A stretch of DNA of 64,000 bases from Blasia pusilla (Eukaryota > Marchantiophyta > Marchantiopsida > Blasiales). The DNA is taken from contig CM114271.1 in assembly GCA_050084515.1 (NCBI GenBank), forward strand, positions 37,138,001 to 37,202,000. Reading direction: 5' to 3'. The translations under genes and the position numbers were made by a program. A model generated the notes under the pieces. The model saw only the letters and a program-made list of their open reading frames with translations. It made no database searches and was not told where the DNA came from. This document shows positions 12,466 to 26,712 of this stretch, piece after piece; position 1 is the first letter of the stretch, and each line of letters begins with the position of its first letter.

Positions 12466-15059
12466 TTACGAACTCACGGAAGCACTTTGCGAGAAGTTCA
12501 ATTGCATCTGTTTTCTAGGCCTCAGGACGTCTGCAATACAACCACTCGTTAGAGCAGCATTGCAACATAAAGGCTCCTGGAAGGGGGGATCAAATACAGC
12601 TCGGGACGTTTTTCCAGTCATCTGTAAAGGATTTTGGTGGCAAGCAGGATTGTGCCTATACCTGATCCAGACGAGGCGTGTTTGATGGAATTGAGCGCAC
12701 TTAACGCAGAGGCCTTCCATTCGTTGTACGAATCTTTCTCCAAAGACTTTTTTGACCTTTTCAAGCCAGGAACCTGTGCAATATTCCTTACACGAGTGAG
12801 ATTAAGCCTCAAGGCGCCGGGACTGTGGGGCTTGCAGACCCTAAACGTAGTTGCCCACTTAACAATTGGGATGATGTTGCAATATCTGTCACGAAATAGG
12901 TTACTATTGGAAATGAAAATAGAACAGAGGAGTGCTCATATATCTAACTATCATGTGTTTCCTTATAAACTTACCAAGGAAACCTCCTCCCCTTCTACCG
13001 AATCTTCATCTGACTCGTGCTCATCGTCGCAATTCTTCCGTTTTCCGGGAAGGGCATCCAGCAAGTCTGCCGCATAGAAGGGAAGACATTCCAAGCAATT
13101 AGCCATATGAACCTGATGACAGATCAAATCTACCAGAACATCAATTAAAGATAACGTCTTTACCTCTGTTGGTCTTGATTGCTTTAACATCCTTTTTCTC
13201 CCTCTGGACGCCAAAGATATCGAAACAAAGATCCATCATGGAAGTAGACACCTGGTTTGGAAGCCACAATGTTAGATACAGGTCTACGAAGCCAGATGGG
13301 GGAAGCCCAGAGTCTTAGTGAATGTATACATCGAAATGAAGAGTGACAGACAGATATTCGGTTCTCACATTACTGAATTCGGAGTCGGAAGTATCGCATG
13401 ATCCGATCAGCTTGTGCTTGTCCACCTTCAGCTGGAATCACAGAAGGCACGAGGTCAGAACCCACGCTAAATGGCAGCAATTTCACTTGGTGTGCTAGCC
13501 GAGTTTCTAGGGAACGCTGGTGCATGACGACTCAAGTCCTTACCAGTTTAAATTCTGGATGGCCCAATAGATCAGAAACAAGTTTATAAGCTGTGACTCG
13601 TAGCGGATCAAGAAATTTGGAGCTTCCGTGCAAACTATACAAAGACAACAGAATTGCATAAGAGATGGAGCAAATTCATACCTTATGTTTCTTAGCGCAC
13701 AAGAAAAATGCAACACCCGTGAACACCGGACGATTAAAGTCAGCGCTCGCACGTCGGGCTTCGGGGAGGGCTGCCACGAATCTTTGTTGATACCTGGAAT
13801 AATCAGGTCGATTATGATCAGAGGCAAGAATAATGCTGCCTCCACTTCGACAAATTCACGACTAGTGTGCTCCTTCAAGTAGGATAATTGGAATAAAGTT
13901 GGAGGTCCAAAGTACGATATACACTGAGGGTAGAAAAGCCAACACGCTGAAGGATTGACCAATGGAGCAACCAAAACGTTGATCTTTAAGGACGCTACTG
14001 TATTAGTACTGATGGAAAATAGAAGGGGGAGATTGTTCAGTGAAAAATTGAGGATGATTTATCAAATTGCAGGTAATGTTGAGAAATTGCAACTCACAGT
14101 GCCAAGGCCTTTTGTACTGAATCTATCAATCTCACGCAGCCGAATTGGACAGCCAACTCTCGGACGTCAAGTTTTTTCCTGCCAACAAAATATGAACCCC
14201 TCAAGTGAGATGCTGGAAACAGAGTAACAGTTGGGAAACAGCATCTTCACTCACCCTGAGAATGATGATTCCACCTTAAGAAACAGAATTGAGAGTGTCA
14301 CAAAACAACTCACCGAAAACCAAGTGCACTTTGAATTGCAGTGTATGTCCTTAAATAAGCTTTCTCAGATAGGCCACTGTAACGGATTGCTTTTTGACGA
14401 TCGAAACGAACCTGCAAACTGCACCAATGAGCCCAGAAATAAGACATAAAAATACATCCAAATCCCAAAGCTTAGTCAAATGCTCAGGTATTTCGGATCA
14501 AAGCTGTTTGGACTATGACTTCAACCCCCCTGGATGAGACTCAGTTCATTCAAATGGCTGGCGCTAGAATTCCACGCTAAATTCAAATTGAGTGTGGACA
14601 ACGAGAGTTCTTCACACGTGATGGAACGAGCACCTCCATGATGAACTAATTCAAGTACTTCATCGAGAAGCTAGTGTGAGATGTAAACGTAATCAATACA
14701 GAAAAGGGTCCTTGTAATGAAAATTGAGAAGAAAAACTCACACGGTACAGGCAAGCTCGAAACAGAGAACTGCTTTGCATATCTCGCCCTGTAGAAGAGC
14801 GACAACATGAGAAGGGGGACATTTGGCAGATTGATTACAGTGCTGAAATCCATTGATAGAGGCTTGAAGCAGCGGCAAGTTGAGAATTCCACATATTCTA
14901 CATTGAGACGAAGTGGAAGTCTGAGGGAATCAAACTTACCACTCCCAACGCCGAAGAGTTGAAGTGAACATTGCTGAGCCTCTGTAACTCTTGGGCTTTT
15001 CTTGTCAGCTTCAAGTTTTCCGGCAAGCCTAACTTGATCTGCACCTGTTTCATATCCAT
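12466..15059 (-). CDS. ORC6: Origin recognition complex subunit 6
   Basis: The smallest ORC subunit, needed with ORC1-5 to load MCM helicases at replication origins in the nucleus. Ten exons were read on the minus strand: 15059-14940, 14788-14742, 14418-14314, 14178-14098, 13793-13682, 13431-13369, 13251-13164, 13066-12975, 12773-12662 and 12530-12466. All borders are GT/AG and phases close to 294 aa, near the length of plant homologues. Diagnostic segments are FDRQKAIRYSGLSEKAY (about 62-78), KKLDVRELAVQFGCVRLI (92-109), RRASADFNRPVFTGVAF (131-147), LKVDKHKLIGSCDTSDSEF (156-174) and MDLCFDIFGVQREKKD (181-196). An acidic stretch (about 218-234) and the C-terminal RPRKQMQLNF motif follow. The second cyclin-like fold covers about 92-200. 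The family is certain; single splice sites could shift by a few bases. Confidence 0.95.
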
Positions 15060-15640
15060 TGGTGATGTATTGATGAGACCAAAAGTAAGGCAGCGGTTCG
15101 AAGAGAACAGGCCTGAAAACCACGTCCCTCCTCAACTCTGAGCCATGCCCTTTGCGGCTTCTTCTCTCACGAAACCAATTCTAATCGCCAATGCAGCCAT
15201 GTGACCGACCCGACCACAGAAGTTCTAATCCTTCGGACCCTGCTTGCACATCCGGTTCGCAAAGCTCCGGGCAAACCCGCTTCTTCGCTTCCAATCCGCC
15301 TATCCTGGCCAGGATTGACAATAATTCCCGATAATCCTTCGTGACCACGCTCGCCACTCTCCCTGATTCCAGACCTCCAGATCGAAAAAAATTCAGCCAG
15401 ACCGGGAAAACAAATTTCCACTGCCCCGATGCCTCCTCAGACTGGATACAGCGATCAGAACTCATCCATCCATGCTCGCGGATCGTCTGAATTGCGATGT
15501 GGAGCCAGGGAAACCGAGGGAGTCCGAGCCGTCTGTACAAGTCGGCATGGAAGAGTAGCACCAGGACATGAGAAGCATCGCACCTGGAGGTTGCTAGGCA
15601 TCTAGTCATGGTGGATCAATTATGGAGGCGAGCGCGCGAG
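15060..15640 (-). promoter_or_regulatory. ORC6 5' leader and proximal promoter
   Basis: The stretch between the ORC6 start codon and the E2F site. It contains an open frame on the minus strand (start at 15609, 142 codons) with no family signature, which may be an untranslated leader, part of a leader intron or an upstream frame. The transcription start cannot be fixed from sequence. Confidence 0.5.
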
Positions 15641-15668
15641 AGGAGGGCGGGAAGAGAGTGCGCGCTCA

Positions 15669-15677
15669 GGCGGGAAA
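15669..15677 (-). promoter_or_regulatory. E2F binding site upstream of ORC6
   Basis: The plus strand reads ggcgggaaa, i.e. TTTCCCGCC in gene orientation, a perfect match to the E2F consensus TTTSSCGC. A near match (ggcgggaag) lies at 15646-15654. Plant ORC genes are known E2F targets expressed at the G1/S transition, so this placement supports the gene call and suggests cell-cycle control. Confidence 0.7.
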
Positions 15678-15679
15678 CC

Positions 15680-18876
<3,197 letters not shown>

Positions 18877-21800
18877 TTGTATGACTCCATTTCTTGTAGA
18901 CTTCCTATTCCATCGAATCCTACAAATATACGTGACTTCCGAAAAGTATTGCATGATGAGGCACAAAGAAGAAAATTTGCATTTTGTGTGGAAAAACTAG
19001 CAAGGCGAGCTAAAACATGTCATCTTCTAGAAATCAATCATACACCAGCGTGTGGTCATATCTTCAACATGTGATGTTTTTCTTTCATGTGACTCGATGG
19101 CCACCCTTTTTTAAGATTGTTGTAATCTTGAAGCGATTAATTTACTTGCATGAACCCACATCTTGCAGACTTCCTGTTCCATCGAATCCTATAGATATAT
19201 GTGACTTTCAAAAATTTATGCGTGGTGAGGCACAAAGGCAAAAACGCACTCTTCGTAAGGAAAAATTAGCAAGCCAAACTGAAATAGTTCATCTTCTACA
19301 ATTTAATAATACGGAAATATATGGTCGTATCTTCAACATAACAAATTTGCTTTCATTCCTCTCTATGGCCACTCTATTGGGTGATTCTCGTAAGTCCAAA
19401 GTTATTATAATTGCATGAAACCACCTTTTGCATATCATCTTTTCCACCTTTTCCAATTCCATCAATTCCTACGGATATATGTAACTTTTGAAAAGTGTTG
19501 CGAGGTGAGGCAAAAAAAAGAGAAGACGTGCCCTGCAACATCATGTAGGATATTCTTATAATATTGGAGGAACAGAAGATGATAGAAATATTGTTATGAT
19601 GGAGACTCCAGTTCAAGATATCCCAAGGTATAGAACCTTATATGAATACCTTATGATCTTGCACTACAATTTTTTTGGGGCAACTATTTGTCTGATTCAT
19701 ACTTACAAAGTCGATTTTAGATGCAAGAGTCAGGAGGAAATTATCATAGTTCCTATTTATGATGAAGTTGCTTCCATGCCACCCTTGTTTGATGAATTAT
19801 ATTCTTGAGTGAATGGGGTTAAGGTGCCTAATATGAGAAGTATTGGAGAGGAGATACGATTACCAAGAAATGAAGAGGATGAGGTCAATTTTTTATGCAT
19901 CCACACTTCCACCAAAAATTGAGGACGTGCCTACTATACTTCATGGAGTAGACAACCCATTAAGTGGTGGACTTATGCCTCCTACTTTGAAAAATATCCA
20001 TACATTGGCTAATATCGGGAGGATTGTGAAAGTCAACAAGTTATTCAATCTTGCACAGACTCGAAACTTCCAAGAAAGTGATGTTAGAAAACTTGGGATG
20101 TCATCAATTGTAAGTCAAACACTAGGCCGTCTAAACATAGGGAAGATGATTGAAACATGTCCTTCGTGTCATGCTCTCCATTGGAAATGTTAGAAGGTGA
20201 AGGCTATAAGATTTTGCAACTCACGTTTTGGTATGTGTTGCGATTTGGGATGCCATCAATTGTAAGTCAAACACTAGGCCGTCTCAACATTGAGAAGATG
20301 ATTGAAATATGTCCTCCGTGTCATGCTCTCAATTGGAAATGTGAGAATGTGAAGGCTACAATATTTCGCAACTCACCTTTTGGTATGTGTTACAAACATG
20401 GAAAAGTACAATTTCCTTTTTTTAAGAAGATTCCTCCATTCTTGCAATCATTAATTTTAGGTATTGGTGCTCAAAGTGATCACTTTCTTACCCGTGCTCG
20501 GGCTTATAATTTTGCATCATTATTAGCTTCTTCTGGAGGAACTTGGTGGTACTTGACACTTTAGGGTTCAAGGTGGCATCTACCATACTATTAGAGCACT
20601 ACATCTAGACGAAGGGGATTATCCTAAATTTAAATTTTCTCAAATCTATATTCATGATACTGAGAATAAGTTGGAGCATTGATGAAGAGTTATGTCTCAT
20701 GATCTCCAACTGACATCTTACAAGGGCTACTAGAGATGTTACATCAGCATAATCCCTATGTTAAAGTATTTTGTAACATTGCAAACGAGGCAAGTGATCG
20801 CAATATGTGTATCATCCTAAGGATAAGTAAGGGTGGTCTCGAGGCAAAACATTACAACTTACCATTAGCTTTTGAAATTGCAACAATTTTGCCAGGTGAT
20901 GAAAGTGATTGTGTTGATCGCCATGACATTATTGTGCAATTACATGGGAGGGGGGCAAGACCTATATCAGACCTAAATGAAGCATATATTATGCTACACT
21001 TTGTTATGTTGTTTGTTTATGGTGAAGTACGGTGGCATCTTGGAATAAAATTTGAGAGTTTTTGAGAAACTACAACCAATATCGTTGTGAGGGATAATAT
21101 ACTCCATGGTGCATAGAGACGTAGAATGTTCCAATGACTCAACAAAGGAGGATATAGTTTATCATGGGATAAATGAGGAGACCTTCATAAAGAATCGAAA
21201 AGTATTGCAATCTTGCAATTTGTCTCTTTTCGACTACGGACACGGCTTGGAGCTCAGGAGGATAACCGATTACTTCGATTTGGTCGTCGAGTACATGGTT
21301 GACCTCTATGCTACTATAGAGATGCAAAGATTATGTTGGGTTTGATTAAATCAGAAGGAGTTGCGGGCTGAATTATATCAAGGTGTAAAAGATGCCTTAC
21401 ATCAATACAATATGGATGGGGCGAGGTTTGGGAGACGCATTATTTTGCCTTCTTCTTTTAGTGGGGGGTCATGTCATATGCATCAACTATATTAAGATGC
21501 AATGGCTATTGCGAGGCAATTTGGAAAATCATACTTTTTTTTTAACTATGACATGCAATCCTAAGTGGGAAGAAATTACATCATCATTGTTACCCTGCCA
21601 AACTGATGTAGATCGGCGTGATTTGGTTGTGGGATTTTTTGAGAAAAAAAGAGGGAGTTACTACGACTTGTTATGAAGAAGCATAATTTGGGACAAGTTT
21701 TGGGATGTCTTCATGTGGTGGAGTTTCAAAAAATAGGCTTACCACATGTCCATATATTGATTATTCTCAAGCAAGCCAAGTACCATTTATGATTATGATG

Positions 21801-23192
21801 ATATTATTTTAGATGAGCTTCCAGATCCAATCATGCATCCAAGACTCTATTCTATTGTGGCTAATTGCATGGTTCATGCGGACAATTAAATCCAAATGCT
21901 CCTTGTATGGATAGGGAAAGAGAAAAATTTACCAAATGCTATTCTAAGGCTTTTGCGATTGTGACTTCAGAGACTGAAGATGTTTACCCAATCTATCGGA
22001 GGTACTTAAACTATGAGTTTCTTAATGAAGTATGAAGTAGAGCTTCTTGTAATATACAAATTTCTCTTATCTTTTGGTTATAAATCCTACATATATTTTT
22101 CATCTCTTCTAAAATTATGTTCTTTCTTACATACGCTAGATCAAACGATGGAAAACACTTGTTAATGAAGCGTAACAAGTGGTTGGATAATCGATGGATT
22201 GTGCCTTGTAATCCTTTATTATGTACCCTCTTTGATTGTCATATTAATTTGGAGATTGTAAACAATATTTTGTGATGAAATACTTACATAAATACATATA
22301 GAAGGGATCTAATGTTGTGTCATTTTAGGTCTCAAAAGATATGGATACCTCTACGATGATGGAAATCTTCAATGAGACAAACCAATATATCAATGCAAGC
22401 TAAACCTAACAAAATTTGATTATATTCCCGATTCTAATTGATTGTTTTTTGAATGACATGATATACATCAAAATCTATAAAGTAGGTAATATTGGAATTG
22501 TATGTAGGTAGATCTCTTCTTGAAAGGCATGTTAGCAACTTTTCAAGTTTAATTTGCATGTTGAACAACCAAGTGTTAAGAGATTGGTTGTTCATCTACC
22601 AAAGGCACAAACAATTTACTTCGATGATTATGACATGTTTGGGGATATTTTGCAAAGAAATAGTGACAACACATTGACTCAATGGTTTATTACTAATCAC
22701 CTTGATCAAACGACTCGAGAGTATTTATATCTTGACTTTCCTTTATACTATCGTTGGAGTAAAAAGAAATGGGTTGGTAGAATACGAAAAAGAAATAGTT
22801 GTCGTCCTCTATTGGATGTTTATACCTTATTCGTGTAAACATTACGTGTCGTATTATGATTATGTAAGCATTATTTTAATTTGGGTTTAATTTTTAATTT
22901 TATTTTAGGAATATTCATGTAAGAAAATGAATGAATTTTTGTTCGTTACTAAATGATCTAACTGATTACATAATTTTCTACAGGTGATGGAGAACGTCAT
23001 TGGATGCGGTTACTTCTTTGTTATGTTCGAGGTGCAACTTCCTATGAACACTTGAGAATTGTACATAGAGTCGTATATCCAACTTGTAAGGAATATACTA
23101 TTTACTTGGGACTTCTTGAGGATGATAATGAAGTATTCTCTTGCTTACAAGAAGCTTTACATATTTGCATTGGTCCCTCACTCCGACAATAC
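18877..23192 (+). mobile_element. Decayed Helitron (Rep part, helicase missing)
   Basis: A rolling-circle transposon, broken by many stops and frameshifts. In order: the Helitron N-terminal domain (CPPCHALNWKCENVKA near 20310-20350 and TRARAYNFASLLASSGG near 20491-20541); the block DRHDIIVQLHGRGARPISDL (20919-20978); the segment PSSFSGG then AMAIARQFG near 21448-21520; TMTCNPKWEEI (21550-21580); and the Rep HUH-type motif GLPHVHILI at about 21737-21763. After these come DNRWIVPCNPLL (near 22188), YLYLDFPLYYRWSKK (about 22722-22766) and VRGATSYEHLRIV then LGLLEDDNE near 23028-23130. The helicase with its P-loop would follow but is cut off at about 23192, where element A begins. Helitron ends were not found. 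Confidence 0.88.
18897..19520 (+). repeat. Three diverged direct repeats in the Helitron N-terminal region
   Basis: Three units with period about 270-280 bp begin near 18899, 19167 and 19447. Each carries ttccatc.aatcct, then tatatgtgactt and a gaggcacaaag-like word. They encode versions of the same peptide (RLPIPSNPTNI / RLPVPSNPIDI). This is local tandem duplication inside the element. Confidence 0.75.
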
Positions 23193-23390
23193 GAGACATC
23201 GCTTGCATTTGCAAAGACAACCAATCGTTGGGGACTTTTGCAGGATTTTCCAACTCAGGGTAGATGTTGTGGCTCGTCGGATTGCTAAGGGTTGCCTCGG
23301 AACTATGCGTTTAGGGATAGAAAAGCGTGCAACTTGTCGCTAACCGACGGGTTGCCCTGGTACCTTGCCTATTACCCCAAGATAAGCAAA

Positions 23391-23900
23391 GCGTGCAACC
23401 CGTCGGCCTTCGACGAGTTGCGTGGGTACCGCGCCTTCTTGCCCAAAGACAGCGGAGGCGCGCAACCCGTTCGCCTCAGACGGGTTGCGCAAGTGCCTCG
23501 CCTTGTAACGCTTACATGAAGGAAGCGTGCAACCCGTCGGCCTCTGACAAGTTGCGCGGGTGCCCCGCCTTCTTGCCCAAAGACGGCGGAGGCGTGCAAC
23601 CCTTCGGCCTCAGACGGGTTACGCAAGTGCCTCGCCTTGTAATGATTACATGAAGGAAGCGTGCAACCCGTCCACCTACGACGAGTTGTACGGGTGCCTC
23701 GTCTTCTTGCCCAAAGACGGCGGAGGCGCGCAACCCGTCGGCCTCAAACAGGTTGCGCAAGTGCCTTGCCTTGTAACGCTTACATGAAGGAAGTGTGCAA
23801 CCTTTCGGCCTCCGAAGAGTTCCGCTGGTAGCCCGCATTCTTGCCCGAAGACGGCGGAGGCGCGCAACCGGTCGGTTTTCGACGAGTTGCCAGGAGGACG
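23391..23900. repeat. 134-bp tandem array of paired hairpins
   Basis: Units start at 23391, 23525, 23659 and 23793, exactly 134 bp apart (gcgtgcaacc words). Each unit carries two imperfect inverted repeats built on gcaacccgtcgg and its complement, separated by conserved spacers (cttcttgcccaaagacggcg; cttgtaacgcttacatgaag). It lies just upstream of the element A promoter. Confidence 0.9.
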
Positions 23901-24050
23901 GATGCCTGCAACCTGCGGAAAGCGTGCAACCCCGTCAGAGCCCTCGGAGTCGTCGGGTTGGTGTTTTTCACGTCCAGACTTCCATAACGGCCAACACGTC
24001 ACCGTCGGAACGACGATGCGACCCAACGGTCATCCCAACGGCTCGAAAAG

Positions 24051-24058
24051 TATAAATA
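24051..24058 (+). promoter_or_regulatory. TATA box of element A
   Basis: The word tataaata sits 246 bases before the ORF start in a context (ggctcgaaaag upstream, gctcatttccg downstream) that is conserved at the same place in element B (39208-39215). Between box and ATG lie several gcgactcatc repeats. Conservation in two copies supports a real core promoter. Confidence 0.7.
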
Positions 24059-24296
24059 ACCGAGTGTTTGCTCATTTCCGGTTTTTTGTTTCGCAATCTC
24101 AATTGCTCTTCTGCGCAGCAGCTGACCAGATGCTAAGGGGCGCTTTACACCACGACTCATCGTGAGACGATTCGAGCTACTCATCAAGGCGACTCATCAC
24201 AACATTAGCAAGGCGACTCATCAAGGCGACTCCTCGAGGCGACTGATCGTGCACAAAAAGCAATTTCCTTGTCCATAGGAGGCATTTTCGGGAACA

Positions 24297-24929
24297 ATGA
24301 CAAGGAAAAAAACTCAAGCAAGCAAGGTTGGGAGCTTCACTCCCAAGGGTGGGAGGACTCATGCGTCACCATCTCCATGGCCTCGTTCGGCCAATGAGAT
24401 AAGGCAGCAAGAAATCGAGGAGCGGGAAAGGGAAGCGGAGATGCACAAGCAGGAGCTTCTTGCAAAATGCTTTAAGGAGGCGCTCAAAAAACAGAACGCA
24501 GAGGCTGAGGCGTCGCAGTCCTTGAAGAAAAGGATCGCCGATGAAAAGCGTGAGAAGAAGCGTTTGGACGCGTTGGTGAGGAGAGCAGAATTGGAAAAAG
24601 CTCAAAGGGAAAAAGCGATTGCCATTGAAGAAAGCCCTGCTCGTCCAACCGAAAGTGTTGAGATGCAGGAAATATCCCCGATGAAGTCCGGGGACACAAT
24701 CAATATAGTGGAAACAGACGAAGTTCGAGTGATGGATGATGAGGTCATGAGGACCGCCATCGTGGAGATGGTGGACATCGCTGAAGAAGCTGAAGAGCGC
24801 TCTTCCTCGTCTCTTAGCCGGGCGGAAGAATCGACCTCTATCGGATCGACGAGTTTCCAGTGGACTTGCCAGATGTTGTCCCAGAGTAGTTGGCTGGCCA
24901 AGACACCGACCCAATCTTCGAGCGGGTAA
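24297..24929 (+). CDS. Element A coiled-coil protein, N-terminal exon
   Basis: An open frame of 210 codons starting with a basic, Ser/Pro-rich segment (MTRKKTQASK), then a long charged stretch at about residues 35-110 rich in Glu, Lys, Arg and Ala (EERERE, KKRIADEKREKKRLDA) that should form a coiled coil. An acidic segment follows (VRVMDDEVMRTAIVEMVDI). The same protein is encoded at 39418-40014 in element B. Toward the end, element A is frameshifted relative to B (B reads EEIDLYRIDEFPVDLP). No known domain was recognised. In B this is the first exon of a longer gene ending in a methyltransferase domain, so it may be a DNA- or partner-binding N-terminus; that is inference. Confidence 0.65.
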   Translation: MTRKKTQASKVGSFTPKGGRTHASPSPWPRSANEIRQQEIEEREREAEMHKQELLAKCFKEALKKQNAEAEASQSLKKRIADEKREKKRLDALVRRAELEKAQREKAIAIEESPARPTESVEMQEISPMKSGDTINIVETDEVRVMDDEVMRTAIVEMVDIAEEAEERSSSSLSRAEESTSIGSTSFQWTCQMLSQSSWLAKTPTQSSSG

Positions 24930-25083
24930 GAAACGATCTTGGATCTTTGAGTTATGTGAAGGGCCATGTTGCAATTCATTGGAAATTTAGTGTGGTTTAT
25001 CGACCTTGTCCCCGTTGTGACAGGTGGTAAAGTAGATGGCACTGATGGAGGGCTAGAACGCCCTGAGAATTCCACTTTGCCGA

Positions 25084-25326
25084 TTGCGGACAATGGAGTA
25101 CGTTCGCGAAATTCTTGAGGGAACACAGCAACTGTTTGACCTTTGTAAAGAGGCAAAGGAAGATTACGATAGGCTAGTTGGGACGTACAACTCTCCTCCG
25201 AAGCCGAAAGCTCTGGTTCTAGACCCACCATTGGTAGTGACACCATCGTCACTTCCCCCGATTCCAAAAATCGGGAGGGCAAGGCCGACAGTAATTCTGG
25301 AAGAGCTCTCGGACGATGATGAGTGA
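25084..25326 (+). CDS. Element A C-terminal exon joined to deletion point
   Basis: The frame QLFDLCKEAKEDYDRL followed by a Pro-rich part and an acidic end (LEELSDDDE) matches the end of the methyltransferase gene in element B (44107-44325). In A it is joined directly to the segment that precedes exon 2 in B; the break lies near 25120 within gcgaaattcttgaggg. The methyltransferase core is absent. Function alone is unlikely. Confidence 0.6.
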   Translation: MRTMEYVREILEGTQQLFDLCKEAKEDYDRLVGTYNSPPKPKALVLDPPLVVTPSSLPPIPKIGRARPTVILEELSDDDE

Positions 25327-25376
25327 GTTCAAAGAACTCAAGGACCCAGCTTGATTGCAGCGTTTGGAGTAGGGAT

Positions 25377-26495
25377 TTATTTGATGACGAGGCAAAAGAA
25401 TTCATAGAATAGATCAAATGCACAGTTCCGAGCTTCTTTCGGATGGAATAATGGACAAGATTTTTTCGAACGATGATGGTGTTTGTAAAAGTTTGTTGAA
25501 TATATTTTTTGGTCTTGTCGAATGTGATCGTCTATGTACTCCGAGGACTTATTTTTTATAACCCGTCGGATTTCCACGACTTGCAACTTCTCACTTTTTG
25601 ACCACTGCACCTATTTAACCACTTCCAGGCAACTTGTCGGATTCCAACAGGTTGGCTGCGTGAGTGATCGGACTCTTTCCCTGTTGGTCCAACTTTAGAG
25701 GCATTCTGGCGGGCTTCTTCACTTTGACACCTTCCCCCGGTATCGTCAAACAAGGCGTAGGCTTCTTCTCTTCTCTAAGATGTGTTGGATTCCTACTACC
25801 TGTTGGATTGCCATCATGGTATTTCCAAGGACGGAGCATATATTGATACTGGATGGGTGTCACATTGCAGAGCATACAAGATATATTGCCGAGGAAGGCG
25901 GTGGGACTCAAATCAGGTTACATGGGACCGTTATGGTGTACCTAGGGGGGGGCCAAGGTTCTCCAATTCGCCAACATTTTTTATCCCAGTCTGCAATCGG
26001 CCAGAGGAGCCACTTGTATCCCAAGACATTCCTTTTGTACAGGAACCTAGGAGAGTTAGGAGTAAATTTGTAGATGACGAGGTTGAAGAAATCATAGACT
26101 AGATCAAATGTACATTTCCGAGCTTCCTTCGGATGTAATAATGGACGAGATTTTTTCAAACAATAATGGTGTTTGTAAAAGTTTGTTGAATATAATTTTT
26201 GGACTTGTCGATTGTTTTCGTCTAGCTACTCATAATGTTTATTTTGCAACCCGTCTGATTCCGACGCGTTGCAACTTTTCACTTTTTGACCACTGTAACT
26301 TTTCAACCATTTCCAAGCAAGGTGTCGGATTCCGACAGGTTGGCTGCTTGAGTGATTGGACTCTTTCCGTGGAGACCAAATTCTGAGGCATTGTGGCGGG
26401 CTTCTTCACTTTAGGCTCGTTCCCCTAGTATCATCAAACCAGTCGTAGACTACTTTTCTTCTCTAAGACGTGCTGGATTCCTATAACCTGTCGGA
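25377..26495 (+). repeat. 687-bp tandem repeat of the 3' exon, element A
   Basis: Words such as gatcaaatg.acat/agtt.cgagctt and tggtgtttgtaaaagtttg recur at 25416 and 26103, exactly 687 bp apart, the same spacing as in element B (44408 and 45095). Each unit ends a frame with an acidic terminus: LFDDEAKEFIE and FVDDEVEEIID. The second unit also encodes SQDIPFVQEPRRVRSKF. The units look like duplicated terminal exons with hairpins between them. Confidence 0.8.
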
Positions 26496-26712
26496 AGGCC
26501 CCCTTCCTTTTGTTATGCCTTTTGTGAGGAAGACATGGGATGCTGTAGACATAGCATTGCTCTTGCCCGGTCTTGTTGGCATGCCTCCACAAGTGAAATT
26601 GTTTGACATGCTTGTGACAACCTCCAAGAGGAATGAACGCTTTCAGCTCCACTTATGTTGGGGCAAAGGGCATTTTCATGAATGTTCAATCCCTGCAACG
26701 ATGGCGATGTGA
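26470..26712 (+). CDS. Short ORF of unknown function
   Basis: An 80-codon open frame with a well-formed protein-like composition (FVRKTWDAVDIALLLPGL, LFDMLVTTSKRNERFQLHL, CWGKGHFHECSIPA). It begins where similarity between elements A and B stops. I do not recognise the family. It may be an exon or N-terminal piece of an unclassified transposon protein, or a captured gene fragment. Confidence 0.3.
   Translation: MLDSYNLSEGPLPFVMPFVRKTWDAVDIALLLPGLVGMPPQVKLFDMLVTTSKRNERFQLHLCWGKGHFHECSIPATMAM

Larger units (their letters stand above)
23193..26495 (+). mobile_element. Element A: internally deleted copy of the hairpin/methyltransferase element
   Basis: Colinear with element B (from about 38625): shared left edge (cgcttgcatttgc then ccaactcagggtaga), hairpin array, TATA box, coiled-coil ORF, C-terminal exon and tandem 3' exons. 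It lacks the part matching 40242-44100 of element B, about 3.86 kb, which includes the methyltransferase domain. It interrupts the Helitron on its left. No terminal inverted repeats, LTRs or transposase were found, so the mode of movement is unknown. Confidence 0.7.

Noticed and set aside
12634-13077. Plus-strand frame of 147 codons
   Set aside because: Antisense shadow of ORC6 exons 8 and 9 and their intron.
15181-15609. Separate gene upstream of ORC6 (142 codons, minus strand)
   Set aside because: No recognisable family; overlaps the ORC6 leader region and reads through the likely leader, so it is kept only as part of the 5' region.
23391-23900. CRISPR-like array of palindromic repeats with spacers
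   Set aside because: Spacers are conserved between units, the setting is plant nuclear DNA, and there are no cas genes. It is a tandem array of hairpins.
24602-25423. Long minus-strand frame of 273 codons
   Set aside because: Antisense to the element A coiled-coil and C-terminal exons. The plus strand has the TATA box and conserved frame in both copies.
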